Shown: positions 25,444-36,515 of the stretch, one piece after another
How the letters are laid out: each line of letters starts with the position of its first letter
How positions within the stretch are numbered: position 1 is the stretch's first letter
Assembly (NCBI RefSeq): GCF_019649055.1
Contig: NW_026570234.1
Coordinates: forward strand, 744,001-808,000
Source of the DNA: Paramacrobiotus metropolitanus
Taxonomy: Eukaryota > Tardigrada > Eutardigrada > Parachela > Macrobiotidae
Direction of reading: 5' to 3'
Length of the DNA stretch: 64,000 nt
Position numbers and translations under genes: made by a program
The notes under the pieces: model-generated
Database searches by the model: none
The model's input: the letters and a program-made list of their open reading frames with translations, nothing else
What the model was told of the DNA's origin: nothing

Positions 25444-26941
25444 CTTATCCTGGTAAACTTGGGTGTTCTTTATTGGCATAAATACTTCCTGTAGATCTTT
25501 TGTCCAGTCCTGTCCATACTTTTGATTTTGTTGCAAGTACATACTTAATTATGTATAGATATTTAGGTTTGGATGTAGAAGTCGGCAGATACTGTTAAGT
25601 ATGCGCTACAGCGCCGTTAGTTATGATTTTCTGTGATATGAGAAATCAATAAAATTCAATTTATTTCGCGTGATACAGTCAAGAACTTACTATATGTGTA
25701 TCTCAATGATTCTCACACTATACCTGTAGTATCACTCTCACAAGAATTTGAGAGAGTATAACAAATAATATTATTATGACCTCAAATTCAGCCTTAAGAG
25801 AAAAACACAATATGAAGAAGGATTTGTTCTTGTACTGAGCATTTCTGGATATACCGCAGTATTCTCACGCTTCATGCTTCAGAACAATAATCGTACTGAT
25901 TCGTACATAATCACCAGTATGACCGTCAGGAACTGCAAAAATGACGGTATTAATCATATCAGCTTCTGGGTTTGTGAGCGAAAACTGATTGCGCTTTCGT
26001 CCATGAAGAGAACAATTTTTAACCAGAGCTCTTATTGTCGTATATTCATTATTTGCGGCAAACATTTTGAGCTGATTGTAAGTGCGAACGTCTTTTGATA
26101 AAGCGACCTGTGGAAATACTGTAGTAATGGGATTTTTTGATGGACATTAATTGTTGTGGTGGTACTGGCCATTTCCTAAGTGGGCCAGTAAATTTTAGTC
26201 ACGCTTTGTTTTGATTACGATATTACAAAAATGTTGTGTTGTGTAACGCATAACATATTGTACAACGACTGAAATCTTTTCAACGTGAACTAATTAATGC
26301 CAAGGGCTTGACCATCAATTCTTTTGGTAACAGAAATTGTCAGGATGCGACTCCATCATTAGCTCTTCGGCAGCGCCGGCTTTTGTGAGCACGCAACCAT
26401 GGTTACCTTAGACGGACGTAATTGCTCAATTGCCGAAGAAGATTCTCTAACGTTTCGGCAGAAAATAGCGGAACCACACTAATATGTGTTGAATGATTTG
26501 ACCGGCACTTTATACTGACAAGCAAATATGTGTACCAATAAGTGGCAATATCGCTTCTGACCTCGTGTGAGTAATTAACTACAGCGCCATTCTTTAGTTG
26601 TCCATGCCCAATACTTTTTAGTTGTACTGTGCTAACTTGAAAGTGAAGGGCAGTCACCTGCAACAATATGATGGCCAAATCATTTTTCGTCACAATTTTT
26701 GCCGCTTTGAAAACTGTACTGACCTGATCGACAGTCGTAGCTCTGTAATCTGTTAAATTACATTATATTTGTCATAAGTTCACCCGCACTCTGCGTTGTC
26801 TGACAGAAACAGTTCGTTTGCGAAGATCATTAATTTAAATATAAATTACAACGCTAATTTTGATACCGAAATAAATTCCCATAAAATGCCTCAGGGCCAG
26901 GAGGTTGGCTTGGTACACCGATACAGTTACAGCGGCGTAGG
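25431..26941. other. Intergenic with an unresolved possible minus-strand gene
   Basis: Two minus-strand open stretches look protein-like. One runs from 26693 to 26403 (GHGQLKNGAVVNYSHEV... with a good donor after LSNYVRL). The other runs from about 26100 to 25865 after an acceptor (ttccacag) and ends VRISTIIVLKHEA. The reading phases of this donor and acceptor do not match, and I found no ATG start exon. It may be a real gene with an unseen exon or a decayed one. Confidence 0.3.
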
Positions 26942-29900
26942 ATGATCTGCATAATATCTCAACAGATTTCCGGGATTCTTGGATTATTATTATCGAGTAC
27001 ATTCTTCGCTGTTGCTGCCCAGAATTTAAGCTCCCAGTATGGTTACAGTAATCGGTATGGATATAATGGCGGTGGGACATACAATCGCCCAAGTCGACCG
27101 GCGCTCCCACCGCGTCCGCCCTACGACCTCACTATACCCTCGTACATGTATGTTCCTGAAAGGATTACAGGGCATATGCAATGTAAGTTGACGTTTGCCG
27201 GTCAAGACTTATCTTGCATTAAAAACTTAATTAGCGCATTTGAAAATATGAACAATCAGATCAAGAAAAGTATGTTTTAAAATGTTCGATATGTATACCT
27301 GCTCGCAGCTCATCTGTTAGAGCAAAAATCAAACGGTATTATTTGAAAATACTGCTGCCAAAAAGTTTTCAGGGTGCAGAATTTAAATTATACGTAAATA
27401 TTTTGTCGACATTAATAGCACTGAAAATTTAGAATAGTTTCGAACACTAAAAGTCAAAGCTTTTACTGTGCATTGAGTACACAGTAATTATTACCCTACG
27501 GATCTATACAACGGAAGTCGTATGCTGATTGGCAGCATTGTCGACGGGACTGTCGTGTACGTTGCTTTCCTAGCAACTACTGTTTTACTTCTTACTTCTT
27601 TCTGTTGTACTTTCTGTCATTCTACCTGCTGCGCAGTTGCTGTTCACATCATTAATTATGTAGTATTAATTAACTATTAAAGTATTACTTATACAATACT
27701 TCACATTGGCGTGAAGAATTCGAATTCATGCTTACTAATTTCTCCTACGACTACACTCTACGGTCATAATCTGCCATGGGAGGGATCCGATGCCGATTCC
27801 GCATGCACTCGCCTGGCAGACTGCCACCGTCCCACACCTTTTCGGCAGCGGATGCCCTGCCACCCTTTTCCCCACGATGCTGGTGGATATTATTTACGGC
27901 TGGTACCGCCCTGCCAGTACCATAGCGCTACCAACGGATATTCGTTCCGTGTAGTTGCCTGAACGTGCATTGCCAAACTGCTCAACGTAATGCCAATCTT
28001 CCTTCTGGATGATCTGGATGGAGCGAATTCTTCGTAACGCCCTGATGACCTTGCAGAGCGCTGTTTCGCACTACACGTCATTTTCGGGAATTTCCATTCA
28101 GTTGCTGTTGGTTGTTGTCATGGCCTGCGTTCACCATTGTTCTATGCAGCGTTTGCTCTGCAATCCAGTAATTCCGTACAGTACGTATCCTTGCTTACCT
28201 CCTTCCGCATTCCGCAGAACAACCTGAACGCGTTATGTACGAATGTACAGTACGTCCTTTCCTGGAGTACAATACACAGTATCGTACAATGTTACACCGT
28301 TATTCGAGCCGACTACGCAATGATTAAATCCTTCGTATGGCGCCTTACACTTTGAAGTTGGATAACCTTGCTACTACGGTTCGTATGGTTTACACCGTAT
28401 TTCCTGCACTTGGATGATGCGATGAATTTCAACTCGCATGTCTGTTGCCGTTCCAGTTCGGTTGCCTGGATCCGGGATCGTACTCCTATATGCACCTTAC
28501 AGTGCAGTGCAATACTTTTACTTATACGGATTAATTCTAATAGCTACTTTCATAATGGTACAGTTCGCGTACGCTACTATAATTACTTCCTATTAATTTT
28601 TACATTCCTTGCAAATTCAATGTACGTGTAAATTACAGTTCCGATACTTAATTCCGTATCACTTTCGATACGTGGGGACGAGTTGTCGTGTACGTTGCTT
28701 TCCTAGCAACTACTGTTTTACTTCTTACTTCTTTCTGTTGTACTTTCTGTCATTCTACCTGCTGCGCAGTTGCTGTTCACATCATTAATTATGTAGTATT
28801 AATTAACTATTAAAGTATTACTTATACAATACTTCACAGGGACTACTTGAGTACTGCCGGTGCGCGGGAACTTAGTTGAGCAACTAGGTATGCGACGTGC
28901 CTTTATTATGACTCTTAACCTGCTCGAGCACTGTCATGCAAAACCCAAGTCGTGTTGTCTCGTATGTTGCTCCTGCCAACTGCCAAAGATGCCTTGACGT
29001 GCGATGTAGAGAGTTCTGAGATTTATCTGGAAAAATTTCTACAAATTGCTTCACTGAATCACGAATGGGTGTTAGAATTTTTGGTTTTGATTGTAATGGT
29101 TTTTGATTCAGCTTATCTGTATGCCGCTGTTTCGATTTCCGATCTTTTTGGTCGTTTTCATATGCCCGTTAATCCGCAAGTTAAAAAAAGAGATTGCACA
29201 CGATCAGCAAGCAATTAATAACAATTAATTTATCTTGACCCTGAAAAACACTGCTCTGATACTCTTGACCTTGAACCACGAGGGTGCTATCCGCGCATGT
29301 CATGCTCACAAAAGAGAGAAGAATACGAGCCGTGTTGACCTGAATTCATTGTAATTACAGATCTCCCTAATCAGCCCATTTATTCGGCGGAAGGAGTTGG
29401 TCCGTATGTCGGACTGTGGACATTATATCAGAACGAGTTCCACCAAAACGTTCCAGCAGTCGCCCAACCAACATTTGACCCTGTTTACGAGAACCCTCTT
29501 GCGTACATAGACGGGCATCCCGTGACCCCAAGTACGTCAGCCGCCGGAGCCGGGACTAACCCTGTTGATGTGAGAGGTTCCTCCGCTCAGGCATCTCAGA
29601 CTTCCCAAACCAATCCAAAACTGCGAGGCCCAGCGCTAGCATTCATTGATCCGACATTAAATAAAAACGGTGCCAAAGAGAAATTTCGACCCTGTGCAGC
29701 CAAACCAGGCAGTCTGCGGTTTGGTGTCTGCGTGAGTGATTCTAAGGTCACCGAGTTATGTGTGCGAAAAGTTGTTGTTCGGTCAGTTATCTGTGGTAAA
29801 AGTCAGTCGTGTTGTCTGGACAATGATACCGAAAATACAACAACTAGTGTGGAGTCAGCGCCGTCATCCCATCGAAAAATTCCTTCTTTTGCAACGTCTT

Positions 29901-30277
29901 TAAACACTGATGCAACTGATCAACTTGTACCCAGTGACCAGTCAGATTCTTTCAAATCTTGCCGGTCATCGAGCGGATTCACGCAGTTTGGTATCTGTGT
30001 AAATGACAGATCTGTGACAACGCTATGTACGAATAAAATTGTGGAACGATCGGTGGACTGTGCTAAAGCTCAGTCGTGCTGCATTGACGGAAGTAATTCA
30101 TCCAGTATCTCTAATACTCTATCCGACCAGGATTTAGAGGACAATAATTTGCCAACGACCGTTACTAGTGTCCCCACCCCTACAACAACTTCTACGGCCA
30201 GACCAGTGACTAATCGGTTACGAGGAAGCATGCGGAGAAAAGTATCTGCGTCACAAAGTCCCCCTTCTACAGGTTAG
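26942..30277 (+). CDS. Secreted protein with two six-cysteine CLIP-like modules (paralogue 2)
   Basis: Two exons, 26942-27182 and 29361-30277, are joined across a 2.18-kb intron (phase 1) to encode 385 aa. The signal peptide ends near FFAVAAQ. The next segment is Tyr/Gly/Pro-rich (RPALPPRPPYDL). Exon 2 opens with LPNQPIYSAEGVGPYV, homologous to the same position of paralogue 1. Two modules follow, both C-x11-C-x9-C-x10-C-x5-CC, with GVCVSD/GICVND and QSCC. They are separated and followed by Ser/Thr/Pro linkers. The stop is GGT TAG; the sequence there also resembles a donor (gttagt), so a further exon cannot be excluded. The next gene has its own signal peptide. The long intron is mostly explained by an inserted LTR element. 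Confidence 0.78.
27551..27705. repeat. Left LTR of the miniature element
   Basis: 155 bases beginning tgtcgtgtac and ending acttcaca. The same sequence lies at 28684-28838. Confidence 0.9.
28684..28838. repeat. Right LTR of the miniature element
   Basis: A base-for-base copy of the left LTR as far as I can read. It is followed directly by the GGGAC duplication. Confidence 0.9.
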
Positions 30278-30727
30278 TAAAGGCTTGAGGTCAGTGAAGT
30301 AGTAAATACTGCCATACGGCATCCGTATAACAAAATGACAGAAAACAATTCCCAGATTGTAACCAGCCTCGAACCCTGGAGTTGTGACTGAAAACTGAAA
30401 GTTAACAAACACACTGGAAAATTTTGCATAAGATGATTGGCTTGTCAGCAATTCAGAGTTAGCCGAGTAAAAAATTAAGCGGGGGCGCGTTGACAAGGAA
30501 CCACATTACGAGAACATTCACGTAGAGATGTAGACAATAAATAATGGCCACTTGGCTATATTTTAATTTTACTCTTGTAATAAGCTTAGCTGTGGGCGAT
30601 AATTATTCGCACGGATTCATCCGACAGAAGATAACATGCTGCGCTTCTTGTCGCAGCAGCGAAACCTCCTACGGTATATCAGATAAAGTGCTGAGATCTG
30701 CGCTTATGTAGCTTTGAAATAATAAAA
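30278..30727. other. Spacer between paralogues 2 and 3
   Basis: About 450 bases without a supported coding exon. It should contain the promoter of the next gene, but I see no clear element. Confidence 0.35.
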
Positions 30728-32299
30728 ATGGTACGAATAGCGATAAAGCGGAATCGCTTTACAAATGCTTTCTATCTGCTTTTGTTTCTAGTTCTTATGA
30801 CCAGTGTCCATGTTGCAGATCAATCTGTCCCAATGAAGTTCACACCGTGCGTGTCATTTCGTGACTCCAAATTAGGTATCTGTGTGCCGGATAACATTCT
30901 GGGACAGTTATGCGTAGACCAGTTCATTACGAAATCCGCCAGTTGTTCATTTGCAACGCAGTCCTGCTGCATAGAAAATGGAGCAGCTACAGCGCCGGAC
31001 AGCGATCAAGACAGTTTTGCTTTACAAGCATCGATACCGCAGCAATCACCCAACGTCCGATTTAGATTCGGTTCAGCCGGTCAGGGAAACCCGCGTACAA
31101 GATTTCCCGGGTCTGTTCCTGCATTCCCGGTTTTTGCCGAAACCGGCAGCAGCACTTGTTCAGACGGTGATCTGCAACCAGGAATTTGTGTCGCCAACGC
31201 CATGATTCCGACACTGTGCATAGGAAAAGCATTATCCCAATCATCGCAATGCCGCAGTGGTCAGTCGTGTTGTACCGATCTACCGGTTCGCGCTACGACC
31301 CCCTTCAGTCGCATGCTACCTTTCTTCCGACCTGCCGTCACGACGACAATGTCGCCCGCGAATTCTTTCATTCCATGCAGAAATCCACAGATGCCCTCCG
31401 TGTTAGGAATTTGTATAGACAATCAATTCCAATCGCAATTTTGCAGCGGGAAGTTTAGCACTGCCAGCCAAGACTGCTATGAGTTCCAATCGTGTTGTTT
31501 AGACGCGGCTCCTCCATTGGCCCAAGTGGCACCGACCACACTGGCACCATCCGAATTTGCACCCGACGGCATTTCCCTCACCAATTCTCTGGACTGTACA
31601 ACACCGCAACATCCACTGCAGTCCGGCCGTTGTGTTCCTGACTCCATCGTCCCATCTGTATGCGGTGGAAAATTTATATCGAAAAGTAAAGACTGTGGTG
31701 CGGCACAGACTTGTTGTACGGATCCCATGGCATCATTCGCTGACCAATCGAATGAACTCAACGGGCGTGCCGGCTTTGGTTTCTTCCGGATGACGCCACC
31801 AACCACAACTACACGACGACCCACTACGCGTCCGCTACTCCAGTTTACTGCTGCATCAATTTTTCAGCAGTGTATCCCCATTGTGAACAACTTTGAGGTT
31901 GGTCTATGCGTAGACGAAAGCCAAGTGAGTACACTGTGCGCCGGTCGGCTTGTTGCGCCCTCCCGCAGCTGTACATTTATGCAGTCGTGTTGTTCGTACT
32001 TTCCGGAAGTGATAGCTCCGTTAACACCGCCCCCGACAACCACCACCACCACAACGACTACGACGGCGACTACCACACCAGAACCGGCTAAGACGCAGAG
32101 TCCATTTTTAAAAACACCGAATAATCGAAAACTGAATTACTTCCGACCTTGTGTGGCCACCAATCCAGACGGGATAACGACGTTGTTAGGCGTTTGCATC
32201 CAGGAGGAATCTGCCATGGATTACTGCACTGGAAAAGTTTTATCACCTTCGGATGACTGCGAATACACTCAGTTATGCTGCAGCGAAAATACAAGGTGA
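30728..32299 (+). CDS. Secreted protein with six tandem six-cysteine CLIP-like modules (paralogue 3)
   Basis: A single intronless frame of 523 aa starts with a long signal peptide (hydrophobic core FYLLLFLVLMTSVHVA). Six modules follow, beginning about residues 38, 140, 216, 292, 378 and 475. Spacing is C-x9to14-C-x9-C-x10-C-x5(6)-CC, and the second Cys is always preceded by Gly-x (GIC, GRC, GLC, GVC). C2-C3 (9) and C3-C4 (10) never vary. Linkers are Pro/Thr-rich, one a run of nine or more threonines, suggesting O-glycosylated spacers. Nothing else is present: no protease, chitin-binding or membrane segment. Canonical CLIP domains have a short C2-C3 and long C3-C4 gap, so this is CLIP-like at most. 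Stop codons of this gene and METTL23 are about 290 bases apart. Confidence 0.88.
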   Translation: MVRIAIKRNRFTNAFYLLLFLVLMTSVHVADQSVPMKFTPCVSFRDSKLGICVPDNILGQLCVDQFITKSASCSFATQSCCIENGAATAPDSDQDSFALQASIPQQSPNVRFRFGSAGQGNPRTRFPGSVPAFPVFAETGSSTCSDGDLQPGICVANAMIPTLCIGKALSQSSQCRSGQSCCTDLPVRATTPFSRMLPFFRPAVTTTMSPANSFIPCRNPQMPSVLGICIDNQFQSQFCSGKFSTASQDCYEFQSCCLDAAPPLAQVAPTTLAPSEFAPDGISLTNSLDCTTPQHPLQSGRCVPDSIVPSVCGGKFISKSKDCGAAQTCCTDPMASFADQSNELNGRAGFGFFRMTPPTTTTRRPTTRPLLQFTAASIFQQCIPIVNNFEVGLCVDESQVSTLCAGRLVAPSRSCTFMQSCCSYFPEVIAPLTPPPTTTTTTTTTTATTTPEPAKTQSPFLKTPNNRKLNYFRPCVATNPDGITTLLGVCIQEESAMDYCTGKVLSPSDDCEYTQLCCSENTR

Positions 32300-32553
32300 C
32301 CAGAAATACCGCAGTGCGAATGATGTGATAGAACAATGACTGGTGTCTGTAAATACCGCACTTATTATTTTTTTCGCTGTTCGGATTTGTTTAATTTTCT
32401 CCTTTTGAACCTTTACAAGTCAGTGTTATGCTTGTTACTTATCGAATCAGATCAAATTCATTTCTGTTTTTGCAAGACATTCATTACTCTAATTAATTAC
32501 CAATATTTAGCAAAACAGCAAGTGCTGAACTGGTGAGCGGCATCGGCCCCTTC

Positions 32554-32559
32554 AATAAA
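32554..32559 (+). terminator. Candidate poly(A) signal of paralogue 3
   Basis: AATAAA about 255 bases past the stop and just before the converging METTL23 stop. Confidence 0.4.
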
Positions 32560-32587
32560 TTTTGATTTTTATTAATTTTGCTACGTA

Positions 32588-33668
32588 TTACAATAACTCA
32601 AACTTGAACAGAAAAATATCACTGTGAACAGTTCCTGGAAGACCACTACGAGCAATATCACATTTATCGGCATCAAAACTGCTCAACGGCACAATTATCA
32701 ATTTTAACGAAAATCGCTGGCACAAAGATTTCAGTCTAAGATTCCAGTCTTCATCCCGCAACTGGTACGAACAATAACAAGCACATTTAAACCTTTCTAA
32801 AAAGAAGCGAACTGTCATGAAAACTCGATCAAAATCCTTCTCAAAAAATAAAACATCCGAAAGGAAAACATAATCGAGGGGCGGTAAACATAGCATCGCG
32901 GAATTCACTTGGCCCCAGTTGAGGTTTACCGTTTTGACGCTAACGCCATTCCGCTCGCAATTTCGTCGGCAACATGCCACGGCTGCGGACTCCACGGAGG
33001 ACGACCAAGGTTGGATATCGCACTCCGACACAATTACCCGACAGCCAAGCTTAGCGGCGATTATGCTTGGTAAGCCAGTTCCTGCACTGATCTCCAAGAT
33101 CGTACAACCGGAAATAACGTTCCGGTGGTGCCAAATAAATTGGGCCATAACTGCCGCGCACGGCCAGGTGTAGCAGTGCATGTGCGCATTCAACGAAGAT
33201 GTTGAGTGCTTGCTCGAAAATCCGTTGTTTCCTTGCAAGCAAGTTTCCGCCAACGCAGAAATTGTTTCTTCGATCTCCACATTGAGATAATCCGGCATAA
33301 ATCTGACCAATGGAGTTTCGGATTCCGTAAGTGGCTTCGAAAATCTCTTGCCTACGAAGACTGGTTTATACAGATAGGCTCACTGGTTACAGAATACAGA
33401 TTAATCTACAATATATGGTAGCCATCCGCTGCTTACAGGTTCTCGAAAGATGTCCATATAACCATTATAATGACTTTCAAATCATAACCGACGGTAACGT
33501 ACCTTCCGAATCTAAGGATTTAGAAAGCGTTTGCGACTGTGGCTTCTCAAACGCGATAGGCGCAGAAGTTGACGGTTCCCGATCCAATTCATGAAGCTTT
33601 CGCTTATTGTTAATTCCGAAATAAAATTTCCGAGCATACAAATCTCTGGTACGTTTTACTGACTCCAT
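32588..33668 (-). CDS. METTL23: Methyltransferase-like protein 23
   Basis: A seven-beta-strand SAM-dependent methyltransferase; the mammalian protein is reported to methylate histone arginine and acts in nucleus and cytoplasm. Exons 33503-33668 and 32588-33351 (phase 1) encode 309 aa. Matches to human METTL23 include MHCYTWPCAAVMAQFIWHHR, the SAM loop ILEISAGTGLPSIIAAKLG, the NLNWGQ strand, PLDYVFLSDVLFFEKDF, and the C-terminal PLSSFDADKCDIARSGLPG. The first exon is a charged, low-complexity N-terminus absent from the human core. A further upstream exon is possible: an ATG frame at about 33902 (MAQASKIELRKFPP), spliced through a 57-base intron, would reach this exon in phase and move the start codon upstream. 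Confidence 0.92.
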
Positions 33669-34152
33669 CTTAAGAACAACGTGAGAAACTTTAACAGCTT
33701 CCGAAAAAAACCAGTATGTGTGTAGTACTTACCTTATTAGTCACGCTCCGTTCCGCTGTTTGCGAAGTCGCACAGAAAGAAAGACAACAGACAAAAGTCC
33801 CGAAAAATGTAAACACTGGCAGCCTTGGTATACTGCGACAAGATACCAAGAAGCAGAGTTGGCGGAAATTTCCGCAGTTCAATTTTACTGGCTTGAGCCA
33901 TGTTGAGTAAAGCATGTTTGAAATGGAAAATTTTTAATGATATATCAATAAGTTCGATATCTTGGTAACTTTGTTGTCCTGCTGACTAATTAAAGAAGTC
34001 GTTTTTTTTCTGATACTAATGAAATCTAATAATTTATGAGCCAAAAGTGAGCAAGAGTCTGGAATAGGTGGGCAGGAAACTACCTGCAAGCTGCAACTGC
34101 AATTGGCACTGGCAGTCGTAGCAATCCAGCTCTACTCCTCGAAACAACGGAT
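33669..34152. promoter_or_regulatory. Shared upstream region of METTL23 and DCLRE1A
   Basis: 484 bases between divergent starts, or about 250 if METTL23 begins at 33902. A purine/T-rich stretch is present but no clear core element. Promoter role inferred. Confidence 0.4.
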
Positions 34153-36515
34153 ATGTTAAAAAGTAAGTTGAAAATTCGTTGACTTTGGTTGTGTTATTAG
34201 TTCTGATTATTAGCGTTCCCTAAAGCAGGCATAGTTGTTGGGAAATGGGAACATGTTACGAATTGGACCTAACCATATGTTTGTACTCAGAAGTTCCGAA
34301 CCGGACTTTTGCCATTTTAAACTATTTATGATTTTGACCGTTTATGATTTTATCGGTTTAATATTTACCCCTTTCAACGTGGTGCTTGCATTTATTACTT
34401 CCTTTTTGACAGTGACAGCTGTACGCAACCTGGAAACGAATTTGCATTTTGTTTTACTGCGGCAGTTTGTGATTTTTCGTGTTGTTTGATTTTTAGACAG
34501 AGGAAATAAGCCTACGGTAGAAGACGATGATGATATCCAATGCGTTTTTATCGAAACAGCGAAAACACGAAAACCAGCTGAGCCGTTGAGAGCACCGGCA
34601 GCTAAACGGAAATACTCCGCACCAGGCATTCCCAAGAGACAGAAAGCATCTCATAATGCTGTACAAAAAAGCATCAAGGATTTTTTCGGTTCAGCAAAAG
34701 TCTCGAATGGGGACGCGGTCAGGCAGTCGCACGCTAAAATGGAATCTACGATTTCGAGGGAAACAGACGGTTCTGGCAAAGCATCTTTTGTCGCGACTGT
34801 CTCTTTATCAGAAACGTTTCCGTTGGCGGTTTCCTCTTCAGGATCGTTCAAAGAAGAAATTGATCCCGTCCGTGGCGATGATTTGCTAACAGACAATGAC
34901 GGTTATCTGTCTGGCGATGATCTTATTTCCAGTGTTCCTGAAAGTGTATTTACTGACATTGTTACGGGAAGCCCTACCGGCCAAACGACGCAGACAGCCA
35001 CATCTAGCGCATCTTCCGAAGTGGACTCAAAACTGAATTTCCGCTCCCGAAGTTTTCCTTTTCCTCGGTCTTCGGGATTAGCCAAACGGAAATGTCCTTT
35101 CTATAAACTGCTTCCCGGGACAAATTTTTCAGTTGATGCATTTAATTTTGGCGAAATTCCTAATGTTTTTGGATATTTTTTGAGCCATTTCCATTCGGAT
35201 CATTACATCGGATTGACGAAGAGATTTTGTCGGCCAATTTATTGCAGTGCTATCACTGCCCGCTTGGTTGCTTCTCGACTGGGAGTGGACGCTCAATGGG
35301 TTCGCATGATAAAATCTTCCGAACGGAATAAGTTTTAAAATTAGTGCAATACAAAATTTTCCCAGAGGAAAAGATGTACATAGATAGACTGTAGATTATG
35401 AAAGTCTCTGCTGGCTGTTACATTGCTTAAATATTGTTATTAATAGTTGCATTTTAAATATGTTATTAATACTTAAATATGGTATTAATAGATTGAAGCA
35501 GGTCAGGTTACTTTTTCGGTCTGTACAATAGATTCTGAAAATGCAGATTTCTTTCTAAATTCATTCTTTAATTCTGCGTGCATACGCATGCCTTTCGCTG
35601 AATGGATACATGTATTTATTTTTAATGCTGCAGATCAATGCTGTGCCGATGGATGTCCCTGTTACGGTGGATGGGATCGAAGTAACGCTGCTGGAAGCCA
35701 ATCACTGTCCTGGTTCCGTATTATTCCTGTTTCGTATGCAGAACGGAACAGTGTATTTGCATACCGGCGACTTTCGTGCCGATCCGTCAGTTATTGGAAA
35801 AAATCCTTTCCTGCAAAATCTCAGAAATATCTCTAAGTTGTATCTCGACACCACATATCTCGACCCATATTACGATTTTGTATCTCAGGATGCTGCGGTG
35901 GAATTCGCTGCCGAGCTGGCCCAACAGTATGTTAAAAGGAACCCGAAAACGCTGATCATCTGCGGAACATATTCAGTGGGCAAAGAAAAAATTTTCATGC
36001 GCATTGCAGAGTGTCTCGGATGCAAAGTGGCTGTGATGAATTATAAACTGCAGTTGTTAAAATGTTTCGAATGGGAAAATTTAAACGCCATGTTGACCAA
36101 TGACTGGCAGTCTGCTCAGGTGCATGTGTTACCGATGCGATCGCTCAACCTGGCTTCGCTGGAAGAACATTTGATGAAGCACCGAAATTATAATGAAGTC
36201 CTGGCTCTTTTGCCAACCGGATGGGAGTATAACAAAAAACTGCTTTCCCTGAAAGATATTAAACCCAAGAAGATGGGTCCGGTATCTCTCTACGGATTGC
36301 CTTATTCGGAGCATTCGTCGTACCGTGAACTGGAGTGGTTTGTGAAATTTTTACGACCGAAAGAGGTTATCCCAACTGTCAACGTGGGCAATCCAAAAAC
36401 TCGACAGAAAATGCAGGAGCATCTGAGAAATTGGTTAATGGATCCCTCCAGCAGACCCAAACCCATTCTAAAGCAGAACTCCATAACGAATTTTACGTCT
36501 CCTTTTTCTGTTTAA
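34153..36515 (+). CDS. DCLRE1A: DNA cross-link repair nuclease SNM1A
   Basis: A 5'-3' exonuclease of the metallo-beta-lactamase/beta-CASP family that repairs interstrand cross-links. Three exons: a 10-base coding first exon (34153-34162), 34497-35299 and 35634-36515, giving 564 aa (human about 1,040). The second donor is gttcgc; using it restores QWINAVPMD, which aligns to human QYIHPLPLD. The N-terminus has an acidic, possibly SUMO-binding stretch ([12 protein letters not shown]) and a PCNA-binding PIP box QKSIKDFF (residues 60-67). The catalytic core shows HFHSDH (234-239), [41 protein letters not shown], the beta-[12 protein letters not shown] and PTVNVG. I see no UBZ zinc finger, which human SNM1A has upstream of the PIP box. 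Confidence 0.95.

Larger units (their letters stand above)
27546..28843. mobile_element. Miniature LTR retrotransposon (TRIM-like), intact, with 5-bp target duplication
   Basis: Two direct repeats of 155 bases (27551-27705 and 28684-28838) read identically by eye. Both begin TG and end CA, as LTRs do. GGGAC flanks the element on both outer sides (27546-27550 and 28839-28843), a 5-bp target-site duplication. The 978-base interior begins TTGG, compatible with a tRNA primer-binding site starting TGG; a weak purine run (ggggacgag) precedes the second LTR. No open frame inside resembles gag, protease, reverse transcriptase or integrase, so it would move only with help from another element. Total size is 1,288 bases. 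LTR identity means recent insertion. It sits in the intron of paralogue 2, so orientation is undetermined. Confidence 0.88.

Noticed and set aside
27711-27962. 83-codon open frame inside the LTR element as a possible gag
   Set aside because: No zinc knuckle, no protease motif, no length; the composition looks like chance.
28952-29218. 88-codon frame in the intron of paralogue 2
   Set aside because: No ATG-linked splice, no domain; it lies inside the intron defined by the matched exon phases.
33716-33910. Plus-strand frame (MCVVLTLLVTLRSAVC) resembling a signal peptide
   Set aside because: It overlaps the probable extra METTL23 exon on the other strand, and no downstream plus-strand exon fits.
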